From a virus, in the IMG/VR virus record IMGVR_UViG_3300025652_000164, positions 1-40,736 of that record: a DNA stretch of 40,736 nucleotides. The stretch is one strand, 5' to 3'. The notes under the pieces were generated by a model. The model had not been told where the DNA came from and ran no database searches. It saw only the letters and a program-made list of their open reading frames with translations. The position numbers and the translations under genes were made by a program. This document shows, one piece after another, positions 6,734-15,194 of the stretch. Numbering within the stretch: the first letter of the stretch is position 1; the number at the start of each line of letters is the position of its first letter.

Positions 6734-9070
6734 ATGGCCAGAACAATACAATCTCCAGGTGTTGAAATTAAAGAATTTGACAGATCACAACGTACAGCAA
6801 TACCATCCGGTACTAACATACTTATTACCGGTTTTGCTGATAAAGGACCAACTGATGAAATAATTCAAGTAACAAGTTTAGGTGAATTTGAATCAATTTA
6901 CGGTATACCAACCACACCCGCTGAAAGATACTTTTATGGTACGGTTAAACCTTTATTTAACTCACCAGCAAATGTTATTGCTTATAGATTACCGTACGGT
7001 ACAGATGCCGGGGTAGGTTTCGGTAATAACTACAGTGCTTTAGTATATCCAATTACAGGTGTTAACAATATGGATGGTTCATTATTATCATCGTATCAAG
7101 AAACATCAGCTACTTATATTTTAGGTCAACCGGTACATCACGAGTTAACATTGACTCAATATAATAATATATTACAGTCAAATGGATTTAGTTGGAGTGA
7201 GGATTTTGGTACTCAAAAAGAGTTATCTGCGTATGATAATATCGGTAAAGCTGGTATGATTGTTCTTAATAAAGGTCGTACAACAGTTGATCAGAGATTT
7301 GAAGGATTTTACATCGGAGCAGTTGATAATACAAATTTAAACCCTGCAACAAATTTTGATGGTATTCAGAATGCTTATACTATAACAGCTTCTGCAAAAT
7401 CAACAACAGATTACACTCCATTACCAGCATCTAGATTAGATTTCTCTTTATCTTCTATAAGTGATAATTCTACTATAACATTTGGTCAAGACAATGATAG
7501 TGTTTCAGAAATAATGGAAAATTTAAGTGAATTTGATATTTCTAGTAGATCTTTTGATGATACACTTTCAATTGGATTGTTTAAATTAAGACAATCACCA
7601 TTTACACCAGATGTTATTAAATTAACTAATGTTTTAACTGAAAGCTATGTCGGTTCATTTGATTACCATAGACAACAGAATTCTCAACAAGGTGGTACAC
7701 CAATTAGTTTCTTTATGGAGACATCAGAAGGTGAATCACCAAACATTAGTATCTTAATTAATGAAAATCTTTCTAATAAGAATGGTGAAACTTATCTCAA
7801 TACAGATGGTTTACCAACTAATAAGATTAGATTAGCAAAAACTAATCTTGATGACGCTACATTTAATACCTTATCTGCAGAATATGCAGGGCCAGGGTTT
7901 GTTGGAACCATTAACACTCTTAGAACTAATATAGTAGCTGCAAATATAGCGATTGGTGAAGTTGATAATCTATACCCAATCGGTGTATTTAGTAATGCAA
8001 ATCTAAAATCTAAGATTATAGGTTCTGTACCGAAAAAGATTGATCGATTACTTGATTCGGTTGAAAATGTTGAAATATTTGATATCGATATTACAGTTGA
8101 TGGAGGTTTATCGACGATCTTTGCAAATAGTCAAATATTAAGTTCTCAATTCGATGATACAGCATCGGTACCAGCTATATCAGGTCTTAGACAATCTAAC
8201 ATATCTAATATAACAGATACAGGAGCAAGAGAATACATTTCATATTGGAAGGAGATTACAGATAGATTCACACAATTTGCTGAATTTAGAAGAAAGGATC
8301 ATATATATATTTCTGATTTACCGAGAAACTTATTTGTTGAAGGTGAGGATTTTCTTACATTGCAAGATCCAAATAAGAACTTTTCAAGAGATGTATTAAA
8401 TCCAATTAAAGTTTTTTCTAGTAAAGTTAATAGTAATTACGTTGCACAATATGCACAATGGGTTAGAACGTTTGATACATATCTAGATAATCTAGTTTAT
8501 ACACCGTTCTCAGGATTTGCAGCTCAAGCAATGGCAAATACAGATGCTAATTTCCAACCATGGTTTGCACCAGCTGGCTTTACCAGAGGTAGGGTAGCAG
8601 GAGCAAGTGATTTAGCATTATTTCCGACACAAAAACAAAGAGATCAGCTTTACAAGGTTGGTGTTAATCCAGTAGCATTCTTCCCAGGAGAAGGGTTTAC
8701 GATTTTTGGTCAAAAGACGATGCAAAAATTACCTAGTGCTTTTGATAGAATTAATGTACGTAGATTATTCTTATACCTTGAAAAAGCAACTAGACAATCG
8801 ACTAAATTCTATATATTTGAACCTAATACATTGCTTACACGAACCCGGGTTATCAATACATTGACACCGTTGTTTGAGAATGCTAAAAATACAGAAGGTT
8901 TATATGATTATTTACTAGTTTGTGATGAAAGAAATAATACACCAGATGTTATTGATCAAAATGAGCTAGTTGTTGATATATATCTAAAGCCTGTTAGAGC
9001 AGCAGAATTTATATTAGTTAATTTCTACGCGACAAGAACAGGTACTGATTTTAACGAATTAGTAAGTTAA
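6734..9070 (+). CDS. gp18: Contractile tail sheath protein, T4 gp18-like
   Basis: 778 residues from the ATG at 6734 (T4 gp18: 659). Its subunits form the sheath that contracts to drive the tube through the host envelope. The N-terminus TIQSPGVEIKEFD and then the GFADKGPTDEIIQVTS region are the conserved sheath start. The C-terminal part (about 495-778: REYISYWKEI, PWFAPAGFTRG, PVAFFPGEGFTIFGQKT, and the strand near VDIYLKPVRAAEFI) is the conserved core that contacts neighbouring subunits. The middle (about 100-480) is longer than in T4 and probably forms surface domains. It is followed by a strong terminator. Confidence 0.97.
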   Translation: MARTIQSPGVEIKEFDRSQRTAIPSGTNILITGFADKGPTDEIIQVTSLGEFESIYGIPTTPAERYFYGTVKPLFNSPANVIAYRLPYGTDAGVGFGNNYSALVYPITGVNNMDGSLLSSYQETSATYILGQPVHHELTLTQYNNILQSNGFSWSEDFGTQKELSAYDNIGKAGMIVLNKGRTTVDQRFEGFYIGAVDNTNLNPATNFDGIQNAYTITASAKSTTDYTPLPASRLDFSLSSISDNSTITFGQDNDSVSEIMENLSEFDISSRSFDDTLSIGLFKLRQSPFTPDVIKLTNVLTESYVGSFDYHRQQNSQQGGTPISFFMETSEGESPNISILINENLSNKNGETYLNTDGLPTNKIRLAKTNLDDATFNTLSAEYAGPGFVGTINTLRTNIVAANIAIGEVDNLYPIGVFSNANLKSKIIGSVPKKIDRLLDSVENVEIFDIDITVDGGLSTIFANSQILSSQFDDTASVPAISGLRQSNISNITDTGAREYISYWKEITDRFTQFAEFRRKDHIYISDLPRNLFVEGEDFLTLQDPNKNFSRDVLNPIKVFSSKVNSNYVAQYAQWVRTFDTYLDNLVYTPFSGFAAQAMANTDANFQPWFAPAGFTRGRVAGASDLALFPTQKQRDQLYKVGVNPVAFFPGEGFTIFGQKTMQKLPSAFDRINVRRLFLYLEKATRQSTKFYIFEPNTLLTRTRVINTLTPLFENAKNTEGLYDYLLVCDERNNTPDVIDQNELVVDIYLKPVRAAEFILVNFYATRTGTDFNELVS

Positions 9071-9088
9071 TTAAAATACCTTAAAATC

Positions 9089-9117
9089 AAGCCGATCCGA
9101 AAGGGTCGGCTTTTTTT
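9089..9117 (+). terminator. Rho-independent terminator after sheath gene
   Basis: AGCCGATCC/GGGTCGGCT stem (9090-9098 with 9103-9111, one T-G pair), GAAA tetraloop, then seven T. It separates abundant sheath transcription from the fibre and tube genes downstream. Confidence 0.92.
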
Positions 9118-9161
9118 GTCATTAATGATAGATTTTATACGTTGGTAAGGTTAGTTTATAT

Positions 9162-9169
9162 AATAAATA
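9162..9169 (+). promoter_or_regulatory. Late promoter element AATAAATA, 5 bases before ATG
   Basis: AATAAATA, then ATTGT, then ATG at 9175. This spacing selects 9175 over the longer frame from 9142. Confidence 0.65.
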
Positions 9170-9174
9170 ATTGT

Positions 9175-9591
9175 ATGGCAGATACCAAAGTATCAGATTT
9201 ACCAGCAATTCCATTACCGATAGATGTTAATGATATATTATATATCGGTGATATAAGTGCTAGCACGTCTAATAAAATAACTTATCAAAATTTATTCAGC
9301 ACAGTTAATAATGAAATTGTAACTTTAAATGATAATGTAAGTGATTACACTACAATAGTATTAGATTTATCAGCTACATTTGAGAATGCTAATTTAAATA
9401 TAGGACCGTTAACGACTGATGTATTAGAATTAAGCGGTCAAGTACTAGAATTAAGTGCCAATCAAGTCCAGTTTATTAGTGATACAGAAAATATAATCGA
9501 TTCTACTATTCAAGTAGGTTATACCGGTCCAGTCACTATTAGCGGTACAACGTTAACATTTTTAAGTGGAGTACTAATTACAGTAACATAA
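9175..9591 (+). CDS. Small fibre-like protein A
   Basis: 138 residues. The N-terminal module VSDLPAIPLPIDVNDILYIG followed by TSNKITYQNL is a short attachment module common at the start of phage fibre and appendage proteins. It is followed by a heptad-like, Leu/Ser-rich trimerisation-like segment containing LELSGQVLELSANQ (about 85-98) and a short beta-rich C-terminus. A 51-base stretch is nearly identical to one in the next gene, so the two are paralogues or have exchanged segments. Position between sheath and tube suggests a tail-associated appendage. Exact role unknown. Confidence 0.65.
   Translation: MADTKVSDLPAIPLPIDVNDILYIGDISASTSNKITYQNLFSTVNNEIVTLNDNVSDYTTIVLDLSATFENANLNIGPLTTDVLELSGQVLELSANQVQFISDTENIIDSTIQVGYTGPVTISGTTLTFLSGVLITVT
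9416..9466 (+). repeat. 51-base direct repeat, copy 1
   Basis: Matches 9953-10003 at 50 of 51 positions and is in frame in both genes. It encodes the LELS-QVLELSANQ coiled segment. Confidence 0.9.
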
Positions 9592-9594
9592 TAT

Positions 9595-10254
9595 ATGCCT
9601 AATCAAAGAATAACCGATTTACCAAATTTAGTTGCTAGTCAACTGGATGGTGATGATCTAATATATGTTGTAAATGTTCAGTCTGATACATCACATAAAA
9701 TAACTTTCAGTGCATTAGCTGGTGACAGTTTACTTACTTTATCAGCATATGATACTCAAAATACCTTAAATATAAATTACTTATCTGGTAGTATTGACTC
9801 AAATGCAACGGCCATATCGTTACTAGATCAAGGTGAAGAAAGCCTCGGTCAAGATATTAATTTCTTATCAGCATCTATAGATCAAAATACATCTGACATT
9901 CTAACAGTTTCCGCAATAGCAGAATCTGCAGGAGGTGTTGGTGATTTAACATCTGATGTATTAGAATTAAGCAGTCAAGTACTAGAATTAAGTGCCAATC
10001 AAGACCTTTCTGAAATTGAAATAACTGCTGTTTTCGACTATCTATCTGGGGAAATTGATGATAGATATAAATCAGGAGATAGTCCTACCTTTAATACTAT
10101 CAACGCGTCGACGATTACAACCACTGGTCAAGCTCAGGTTAACTCATTGAGAATTAATCAAACAGCCACCACCACGACGACGTTAACAGCCACACATTAT
10201 GTAAATGTTAATATTAGTGGTACGGTATATAAAATGTTGCTAGCACCTAACTAA
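9595..10254 (+). CDS. Small fibre-like protein B
   Basis: 219 residues, paralogue of the preceding protein. It has the same N-terminal module (RITDLPNLV, DDLIYVVNVQ, HKITFSAL), a longer Leu/Ser/Asp-rich segment (about 40-140) with the shared LELSSQVLELSANQ, and a beta-rich Thr-rich C-terminus (about 160-219, TTTTTLTATHYVNV) that might be a trimeric tip. It starts 3 bases after the stop of its neighbour with no own late element, so the two are co-transcribed and probably coupled. An appendage on the tail is the most likely role. Confidence 0.65.
   Translation: MPNQRITDLPNLVASQLDGDDLIYVVNVQSDTSHKITFSALAGDSLLTLSAYDTQNTLNINYLSGSIDSNATAISLLDQGEESLGQDINFLSASIDQNTSDILTVSAIAESAGGVGDLTSDVLELSSQVLELSANQDLSEIEITAVFDYLSGEIDDRYKSGDSPTFNTINASTITTTGQAQVNSLRINQTATTTTTLTATHYVNVNISGTVYKMLLAPN
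9953..10003 (+). repeat. 51-base direct repeat, copy 2
   Basis: Second copy of the repeat at 9416-9466. The single difference changes Gly to Ser. Confidence 0.9.
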
Positions 10255-10268
10255 AATATATAAAATTG

Positions 10269-10276
10269 AATAAATA
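10269..10276 (+). promoter_or_regulatory. Late promoter element AATAAATA before tube gene
   Basis: Lies 9 bases before the ATG at 10286, one of the wider spacings. The expected leader is about 4 bases. Confidence 0.55.
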
Positions 10277-10285
10277 ATTATAACC

Positions 10286-10843
10286 ATGGCAGACACAAGA
10301 CAAACAATACAGAATTTCTACACCCAAGCCCAATCAAAAGACTTTGCAAGATCTAATCTATTTAGAGTTTTGAATTTAGATTTCGGTGATGGTTCAACCG
10401 TTGATTTTAGTGAAGATGATCTAGTATATGTCACTACTGCTACATTACCTGATAAAGCTATTACTAGTACAGAAGTACCATACATGGGATTAAAATTTAA
10501 TGTACCCGGTGTTGTTGAATACCCTGGTAGCGGTTCATATACTTTAAAGTTTAGATGTGATGAGTCTTATGCTCTGAGAGATAAATTCTTACAGGTAATT
10601 AGTGATACGTTTAATGATGAAGATTCAACCGGTAACTACTTTATGCCTAATGCTAATGCAGTCATTGACCTATCTCTGCTTAATAAGCAGCTTGATAGAA
10701 TAGCTCAATTTCAATTAGTGGGTGTTGCTATTAAAAAGGTCGGGTCAATTGAGTATAACATGACAGAAGCTGGTAATGTAGTTGAGTTTGATGTTGAAGT
10801 ATCGTACCACTATTTTAAACAAACCGCAGGTAGTTTAACTTAA
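10286..10843 (+). CDS. gp19: Tail tube protein, T4 gp19-like
   Basis: 185 residues (T4 gp19: 163). It forms the rigid inner tube through which DNA passes. The segment SKDFARSNLFRV (about 17-28) matches the conserved DFARxNLF of T4 tube proteins. The body alternates strands, with a central helix (ALRDKFLQVISDTF, about 97-110) and the closing strands AIKKVGSIEYNMTEAGNVVEFDVEVSYHY, split here around residues 148-176. It is separated from the sheath gene by the terminator and the two fibre-like genes, unlike T4, where 18 and 19 adjoin. Confidence 0.88.
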   Translation: MADTRQTIQNFYTQAQSKDFARSNLFRVLNLDFGDGSTVDFSEDDLVYVTTATLPDKAITSTEVPYMGLKFNVPGVVEYPGSGSYTLKFRCDESYALRDKFLQVISDTFNDEDSTGNYFMPNANAVIDLSLLNKQLDRIAQFQLVGVAIKKVGSIEYNMTEAGNVVEFDVEVSYHYFKQTAGSLT

Positions 10844-10857
10844 GTATATACTTCGGT

Positions 10858-10865
10858 ATTAAATA
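10858..10865 (+). promoter_or_regulatory. Late promoter element ATTAAATA, 6 bases before ATG
   Basis: ATTAAATA, then TTCTTA, then ATG at 10872. No ribosome binding site. Confidence 0.55.
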
Positions 10866-10871
10866 TTCTTA

Positions 10872-11732
10872 ATGCCAGAAACAAAAATACTTAATTCCAT
10901 AAATAATGCTATCCAAGGAGCTGGTAGCATTGGTAATAGACTAGCAGGTGGTAGTATTTCTCAACCTGGTGTATCCCTTTTAGGTACAAATATACCACTA
11001 CAACCGTTAATCAGTACAAGAGACTTATTTCTTGATAGTATGTCCCAATGGACAAATTCTATACCCTTAAATACCCAGTTTATTGTGTTATTTGATTTCT
11101 TTCCTCCAGGTTTAAACACAACAATATTGCAAAAGTTGGAACCTAACGTTCAATCAACAGGTTTTGATATGAGTATACCTAAAAATGTGTTAACTAATTT
11201 TAAAAATCAATCAATTATAGGTTGTATTTTTACGCATGGATTTCAAATAGCTGGTGAAACTCTAGGATATTCTAATGCAACTATTCAAAATAATAGAGGA
11301 TTTATACCCGGTACAATATTAGGTAATAGAGGTGCTTTTTCTGAAAATGAGTTTCAAACAACCTTTAGAGAGACAAACACTTCATTTCTAGATTTTGTAA
11401 TAAGACCGTGGATGATTATGTCTAGTCATTTTGGTTATGTTGCAAGAGATGAATCTGACCCTATTGAAAGGTTAAAATCACCTAAAACTAACATAACTGT
11501 TGTTCAGTATACAAGGAGTAAGGAAGGGTTATCTCAAATACCAAGAAAAACCTGGAGATTTTATAATTGCGTTCCAACTAGTATAGATCAAAGACAAGGT
11601 CAATACGATGCTAGTAGTGAAGGTGTTAATAATTATAATGTTAAATGGGTCTACGATAAATATGAAGTTAGTAGTAATTTATATTTGAGTGTTTCAAATT
11701 TATTACAGTCAATTAACCCCTTTTCTTTCTAA
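10872..11732 (+). CDS. Tail-tube initiator-like protein (gp54-like candidate)
   Basis: 286 residues (T4 gp54: 320). It has a Gly/Ser/Asn-rich flexible N-terminal arm (about 1-45) and a gp19-like beta domain. The final part (TWRFYNCVPTSIDQRQG, then NYNVKWVYDKYEV, about 230-265) has the tube-protein pattern of a strand, a loop and an outward-facing long strand. In T4 gp54 polymerises on gp48 and starts the tube. The location next to gp19 and the tape measure fits. gp48 is an alternative. Confidence 0.55.
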   Translation: MPETKILNSINNAIQGAGSIGNRLAGGSISQPGVSLLGTNIPLQPLISTRDLFLDSMSQWTNSIPLNTQFIVLFDFFPPGLNTTILQKLEPNVQSTGFDMSIPKNVLTNFKNQSIIGCIFTHGFQIAGETLGYSNATIQNNRGFIPGTILGNRGAFSENEFQTTFRETNTSFLDFVIRPWMIMSSHFGYVARDESDPIERLKSPKTNITVVQYTRSKEGLSQIPRKTWRFYNCVPTSIDQRQGQYDASSEGVNNYNVKWVYDKYEVSSNLYLSVSNLLQSINPFSF

Positions 11733-11738
11733 TAAATA
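11731..11738 (+). promoter_or_regulatory. Late promoter element AATAAATA, 6 bases before ATG
   Basis: AATAAATA overlapping the stop of the previous gene, then ATATAT, then ATG at 11745. Confidence 0.65.
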
Positions 11739-11744
11739 ATATAT

Positions 11745-13688
11745 ATGGATGAAACACTATCAGATGCTTTACAGATGTTAACTAAGGTTAATAGTAAATT
11801 GGTCGACCGTGTTGTTAACATAGAAAAAAGACTCGATAAAGATAGCGGGGTTGATACAAAAGCAACATCTAAACCTGAAAAGCTTTATAAAAAACCGCAA
11901 TCAGTTATTATTGAGGATTTTAATAGAGATGCTATGCAAGATTTGTTTGCAGTTTTTGGTACATCTCAACAAAAAAGTGTTAAACCTGCAAATGTATCAC
12001 CGAAAGAGGGTGGTAGTGGTTTGATGAAAGCTTTAATGTCGGTAATGGGTATCGGAATTGGTATAGCTGGTCTCGGAGTTGCATTTGGAGCTGCTGATGT
12101 AGTAATTGGTAAATTAGGTGGTGGAGGCAATTTAAAGACGTTAATGCTAAATATTGGTGAAGGTTTATCAGGGTTTACAGGTAAAGGTCTTGTTGCAATT
12201 GGAGCATTACTTGGAGCTGGTGCATTATTCGGGGTAGTTGGTGGTTTAGGTGCTAGTTTTAAAGTTGCGGTGGGTATGACAGCTGTTGGTGCTGGTCTTG
12301 GAGGATTCTTTGCTGGTTTGGCTTTGGGTGATAAAGGAGCTGGTGCTCTTAAGAGTGATGGTTCAAGTATTAAAAATTTAATGATTAACCTTGCTGAAGG
12401 TTTAGGAGCTTTTACCAGTTCAAGTATGAAAACAATGGGAGTATTACTCGGAGCAGGCGCATTATTTGGAGTAGTTGGTGGAGCAAAGGTCGCTGGTAAA
12501 GCAGCAGTTGGAATGAGTTTAATAGGTTTAGGTATTGGTGGTTTTTTGGCTGGTTTAGCTGTAGGTGATAAAGGAGCTAGTGCTATCGGTAGTGATGGTT
12601 CAAGTATTAAAAATTTAATGATTAACCTTGCTGAAGGTTTAGGAGCTTTTTCAGGACCGAGTATGGTTGCATTAACTGTTTTACTTGGAGCTGGTGCATT
12701 ATTCGGTCCTGCTGCAGGTAGCGCAGCAGTAGGCATGGGTCTAATCGGACTCGGTTTAGGCGCTTTCTTTACCGGTCTAGCTGCAAATGATGCAGTTATA
12801 GGGTTTATATCTGATGGTGACCCAGGTGGTAGTATTAAAACGTTAATGATTAATATGGCTGATGGTTTAGCAGCTTTCGGTGAAGTAGGTAAAAGTCTTG
12901 ATATGACTGATATCCTTAAAGTTCCGACTGCAGCAATTGCTATATCAACTGCAATGGTTACATTAGGTGCTGGTAATTTAGCTGGAGCTGTATTAGATGG
13001 GTTAGCTAAAGTTGGTAGATTTCTTATGGGAGGTGATAACCCTTTCGATCAAATGATGCTAATTGGTGAAAAAGCAGATAAGCTCGATGCGGGCGCAACT
13101 GCAATAGAACGGTTAACTACAGCAATGGGTAAATTAAAAACATTTGCAGATTTTAAATTTAATTTCAAGCTTAAAGATTTTGCGGATGATCTTATGAGTT
13201 CATTACCGTTAATTGAAGCAGCAATTATGGGTGGGGTAGTTAAAGCAAAATGGAACCCATTCGGTGAAGATAAAACCTTTTTAGGTTTAGCATCTCCTGA
13301 TATAAAATTTAAGGAAGCTGCAGATAATATATCACTTTTAAAAACAGCATTTGACTCATCCTCATCAGGTAGCGAAGATGAGCAGGGTAGTTCATCAAAT
13401 TTAGATAATACGGTATTACAAGAAATGCAATCAACTAATTTAAACGGGTTTAGTCAATTGATAGATTCAAACGGTGGAATTGCTGATAATTTAAATACAA
13501 ATAATGATTTATCAAGCCAATTAAATGTATACCAACAGAAACAAATTGAATTATTGCAGCAAAACGTTGAGATTTTATCAAGAATTCAAAATGGATTTAA
13601 TCAATCAAGTAATACAGTTGATAATAGTAATGTTTCAGTATATAATACTGGTGGTGGTTTAAGAGATCTCCAGAGATCATATGTATAA
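11745..13688 (+). CDS. Tape measure protein with four tandem hydrophobic repeats
   Basis: 647 residues (T4 gp29: 590). The tape measure sets tail length and fills the tube until ejection. An N-terminal helical and charged part (1-90) is followed by Gly/Ala/Leu-rich hydrophobic repeats with a period of about 79 residues: 127-205, 206-284, 285-360 and a diverged 361-430. Each has a core of the type SIKNLMINLAEGLGAF, then LLGAGALFG, then a GLGxGGFxAGLA helix. The C-terminus is polar, with a Gln-rich helix (about 560-615). Repeats 2 and 3 share a perfect 60-base sequence. The amphiphilic helices could insert in the host inner membrane on ejection (inference). Confidence 0.85.
   Translation: MDETLSDALQMLTKVNSKLVDRVVNIEKRLDKDSGVDTKATSKPEKLYKKPQSVIIEDFNRDAMQDLFAVFGTSQQKSVKPANVSPKEGGSGLMKALMSVMGIGIGIAGLGVAFGAADVVIGKLGGGGNLKTLMLNIGEGLSGFTGKGLVAIGALLGAGALFGVVGGLGASFKVAVGMTAVGAGLGGFFAGLALGDKGAGALKSDGSSIKNLMINLAEGLGAFTSSSMKTMGVLLGAGALFGVVGGAKVAGKAAVGMSLIGLGIGGFLAGLAVGDKGASAIGSDGSSIKNLMINLAEGLGAFSGPSMVALTVLLGAGALFGPAAGSAAVGMGLIGLGLGAFFTGLAANDAVIGFISDGDPGGSIKTLMINMADGLAAFGEVGKSLDMTDILKVPTAAIAISTAMVTLGAGNLAGAVLDGLAKVGRFLMGGDNPFDQMMLIGEKADKLDAGATAIERLTTAMGKLKTFADFKFNFKLKDFADDLMSSLPLIEAAIMGGVVKAKWNPFGEDKTFLGLASPDIKFKEAADNISLLKTAFDSSSSGSEDEQGSSSNLDNTVLQEMQSTNLNGFSQLIDSNGGIADNLNTNNDLSSQLNVYQQKQIELLQQNVEILSRIQNGFNQSSNTVDNSNVSVYNTGGGLRDLQRSYV
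12354..12413 (+). repeat. 60-base perfect direct repeat in tape measure gene, copy 1
   Basis: Identical to 12591-12650, 237 bases (79 codons) apart, in the same frame. It encodes the start of repeat 2 of the tape measure protein. Confidence 0.93.
12591..12650 (+). repeat. 60-base perfect direct repeat in tape measure gene, copy 2
   Basis: Second copy of 12354-12413, encoding the start of repeat 3. Identity at silent positions points to recent duplication or gene conversion. Confidence 0.93.
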
Positions 13689-14445
13689 GAACACGATAAA
13701 CGTAGATATATTAAATCAAAAAATTCCAATTAAAGAACCATCATTTTTTGTTTTTAAATCTTTTATTAAAAATTTAATTAATACTGATGAGTCAAAGGAA
13801 GCTTTTGACAATTTGTTGCAAAGTGTATACCCAGGTAAATTGAATTATTATCAGAAAATAATTTTATTACTTAATTTAAGGGGTCTTATATTTGGTAATA
13901 ATATTGAATTTGAATATAAAGATAAACGAGCAATTATTGATGTTAATATGCTTATCGATTGTTATGATAATCTTTATGAAAAAGTTATATATAAATTTAA
14001 AGGTAATACATATACTTTTGACTATATTGATTCCTTTTATCTACAAGAAAATAAGATTAATTTTGTAGCTGATAGTTTAATAAAAATAAATGATAAAGAA
14101 ATTAATGGTGATTTCAATGATAAAGTAAATGTACTACCAGCTTTTAATTTTATAGAAATATTTGATATAATTATGTTACAATTATACAGTAAAGAATTTT
14201 ATATTAGTTTAGTGGATACTAAAATTGACCCTATAAATATCATTTATTTTTTAAAAACTATATTTAAAACAGATGCAAATGATTTATATGAAATGGAATA
14301 TACATTAAGAAAATATTTAAATTTTAATACAGAAGACTTAAAAACTTTATCATTACCGGAGTGTAAAATACTATTGAATTGTTATATTTCTGATCAGAAA
14401 AAACAAGAGCAACATAGTAAACAACAGTTGAAAAATAACAATTAA
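13681..14445 (+). CDS. Baseplate hub assembly-type protein (gp26/gp51-like candidate)
   Basis: 254 residues, very Asn/Ile/Lys/Phe rich. It begins with a short strand-rich segment (INVDILNQKIPIKEPS), then is mostly helical, with no cysteine motif or signal. It overlaps the tape measure stop by 8 bases, so translation is coupled. In tailed phages the gene directly after the tape measure is often its chaperone or a hub assembly factor. A weak overall resemblance to the T4-type hub subunit family (gp26/gp51) is my only family hint. The role is uncertain. Confidence 0.5.
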   Translation: MYKNTINVDILNQKIPIKEPSFFVFKSFIKNLINTDESKEAFDNLLQSVYPGKLNYYQKIILLLNLRGLIFGNNIEFEYKDKRAIIDVNMLIDCYDNLYEKVIYKFKGNTYTFDYIDSFYLQENKINFVADSLIKINDKEINGDFNDKVNVLPAFNFIEIFDIIMLQLYSKEFYISLVDTKIDPINIIYFLKTIFKTDANDLYEMEYTLRKYLNFNTEDLKTLSLPECKILLNCYISDQKKQEQHSKQQLKNNN

Positions 14446-14456
14446 AACGTAAATAA

Positions 14457-14464
14457 TATAAATA
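14457..14464 (+). promoter_or_regulatory. Late promoter-like TATAAATA abutting ATG
   Basis: A perfect octamer but only 1 base before the ATG at 14466. An alternative element CGTAAATA (14449-14456) lies 9 bases before it. This is the least regular of the set, and which one is used is unclear. Confidence 0.45.
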
Positions 14465-14465
14465 T

Positions 14466-15167
14466 ATGAATAATAATACCAACTTTTTAAATGAAATAAA
14501 AAATATTTCAAATGATATTAATGTATTCACACCATCGATTAAAAGTGATGTAAAGTGTAAGCCTCTAAATTTACTACAACAGAAAACTATTTTAGATGAT
14601 ATCAGTAATGATGCATCGTCAATATTAATGTTTTTTAATAATTCGTATAAAATTATAAAACAATGCATTGATAATTCTAAAGATCTGTTAGTTATAGATA
14701 GACCTAATATATTGATTTCTCTTAGAAATAATATTGACAATACATATAATAGTATTAATTTATCTGAACTTTTAGAAAAAAATAAAAAAATTGAAGTTAA
14801 TACAGAAAATAAAATTATCGAAACTAATGATTTTATATTTGAGGTTGGAATACCAACATTAGAACAGGATTATAAATCAAATGATTATTTAGTTAAAGCT
14901 TTTAAAGGTGAAACAAAGATATTAGGTAAGTTATATGTAAATGAATTAAGTAAATTTGTTAAAAAAATAACAATTAAAGCAAGTGAGAGTGAAATTGATT
15001 TTACCGAGGATAATATTAAAGATAAGTTTGATATAATTCAAAATATTGAAACTAACAACTTTAAAGATATTTATAAATTTATTACAAGTGTTAGAGACCT
15101 CGAAAAAGAGTTTGTAACATTAAATGAAGAAATGGTTGATATAGGACCAGAATTATTTGTATTATAG
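14466..15167 (+). CDS. Baseplate hub-position protein, unrecognised
   Basis: 233 residues. The N-terminal half is Asn/Ile/Lys rich and helical. The C-terminal half begins with a beta segment (IFEVGIPTLEQDY, about 127-140) and ends in helices (NFKDIYKFITSVRDLEKEFV, about 197-216). It sits between a hub-assembly-type gene and the tube-cap-like gene, so a hub or baseplate assembly role (gp26/gp28 type) is plausible by position and a weak C-terminal likeness. No catalytic motif seen. Confidence 0.5.
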   Translation: MNNNTNFLNEIKNISNDINVFTPSIKSDVKCKPLNLLQQKTILDDISNDASSILMFFNNSYKIIKQCIDNSKDLLVIDRPNILISLRNNIDNTYNSINLSELLEKNKKIEVNTENKIIETNDFIFEVGIPTLEQDYKSNDYLVKAFKGETKILGKLYVNELSKFVKKITIKASESEIDFTEDNIKDKFDIIQNIETNNFKDIYKFITSVRDLEKEFVTLNEEMVDIGPELFVL

Positions 15168-15180
15168 ATATAATATTGAC

Positions 15181-15188
15181 ATTAAATA
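15181..15188 (+). promoter_or_regulatory. Late promoter element ATTAAATA, 6 bases before ATG
   Basis: ATTAAATA, then ATTATA, then ATG at 15195. Confidence 0.55.
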
Positions 15189-15194
15189 ATTATA

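Noticed and set aside
9416-10003. The paired 51-base repeats as a recombinase or transposon end
   Set aside because: Direct, in frame in both genes and encoding the same peptide; no inverted ends or recombinase gene nearby.
10165-10190. Run of ACC/ACG codons resembling a microsatellite
   Set aside because: Simple Thr-rich coding stretch at the fibre tip. Units are irregular and short.
10842-10861. Small hairpin with a TTCG loop between tube and next gene
   Set aside because: Only about four base pairs and no T-tract, so too weak to call a terminator.
11966-12736. A 256-codon open frame on the minus strand
   Set aside because: It is antisense to the Gly/Ala-rich repeats of the tape measure gene. 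Its Pro/Ala-rich product is what the reverse of such codons gives, and it has no start signal of the kind used elsewhere.
14324-14740. A 138-codon minus-strand frame
   Set aside because: Lies across two plus-strand genes with good starts and promoters. Composition is a hydrophobic shadow of AT-rich coding DNA.
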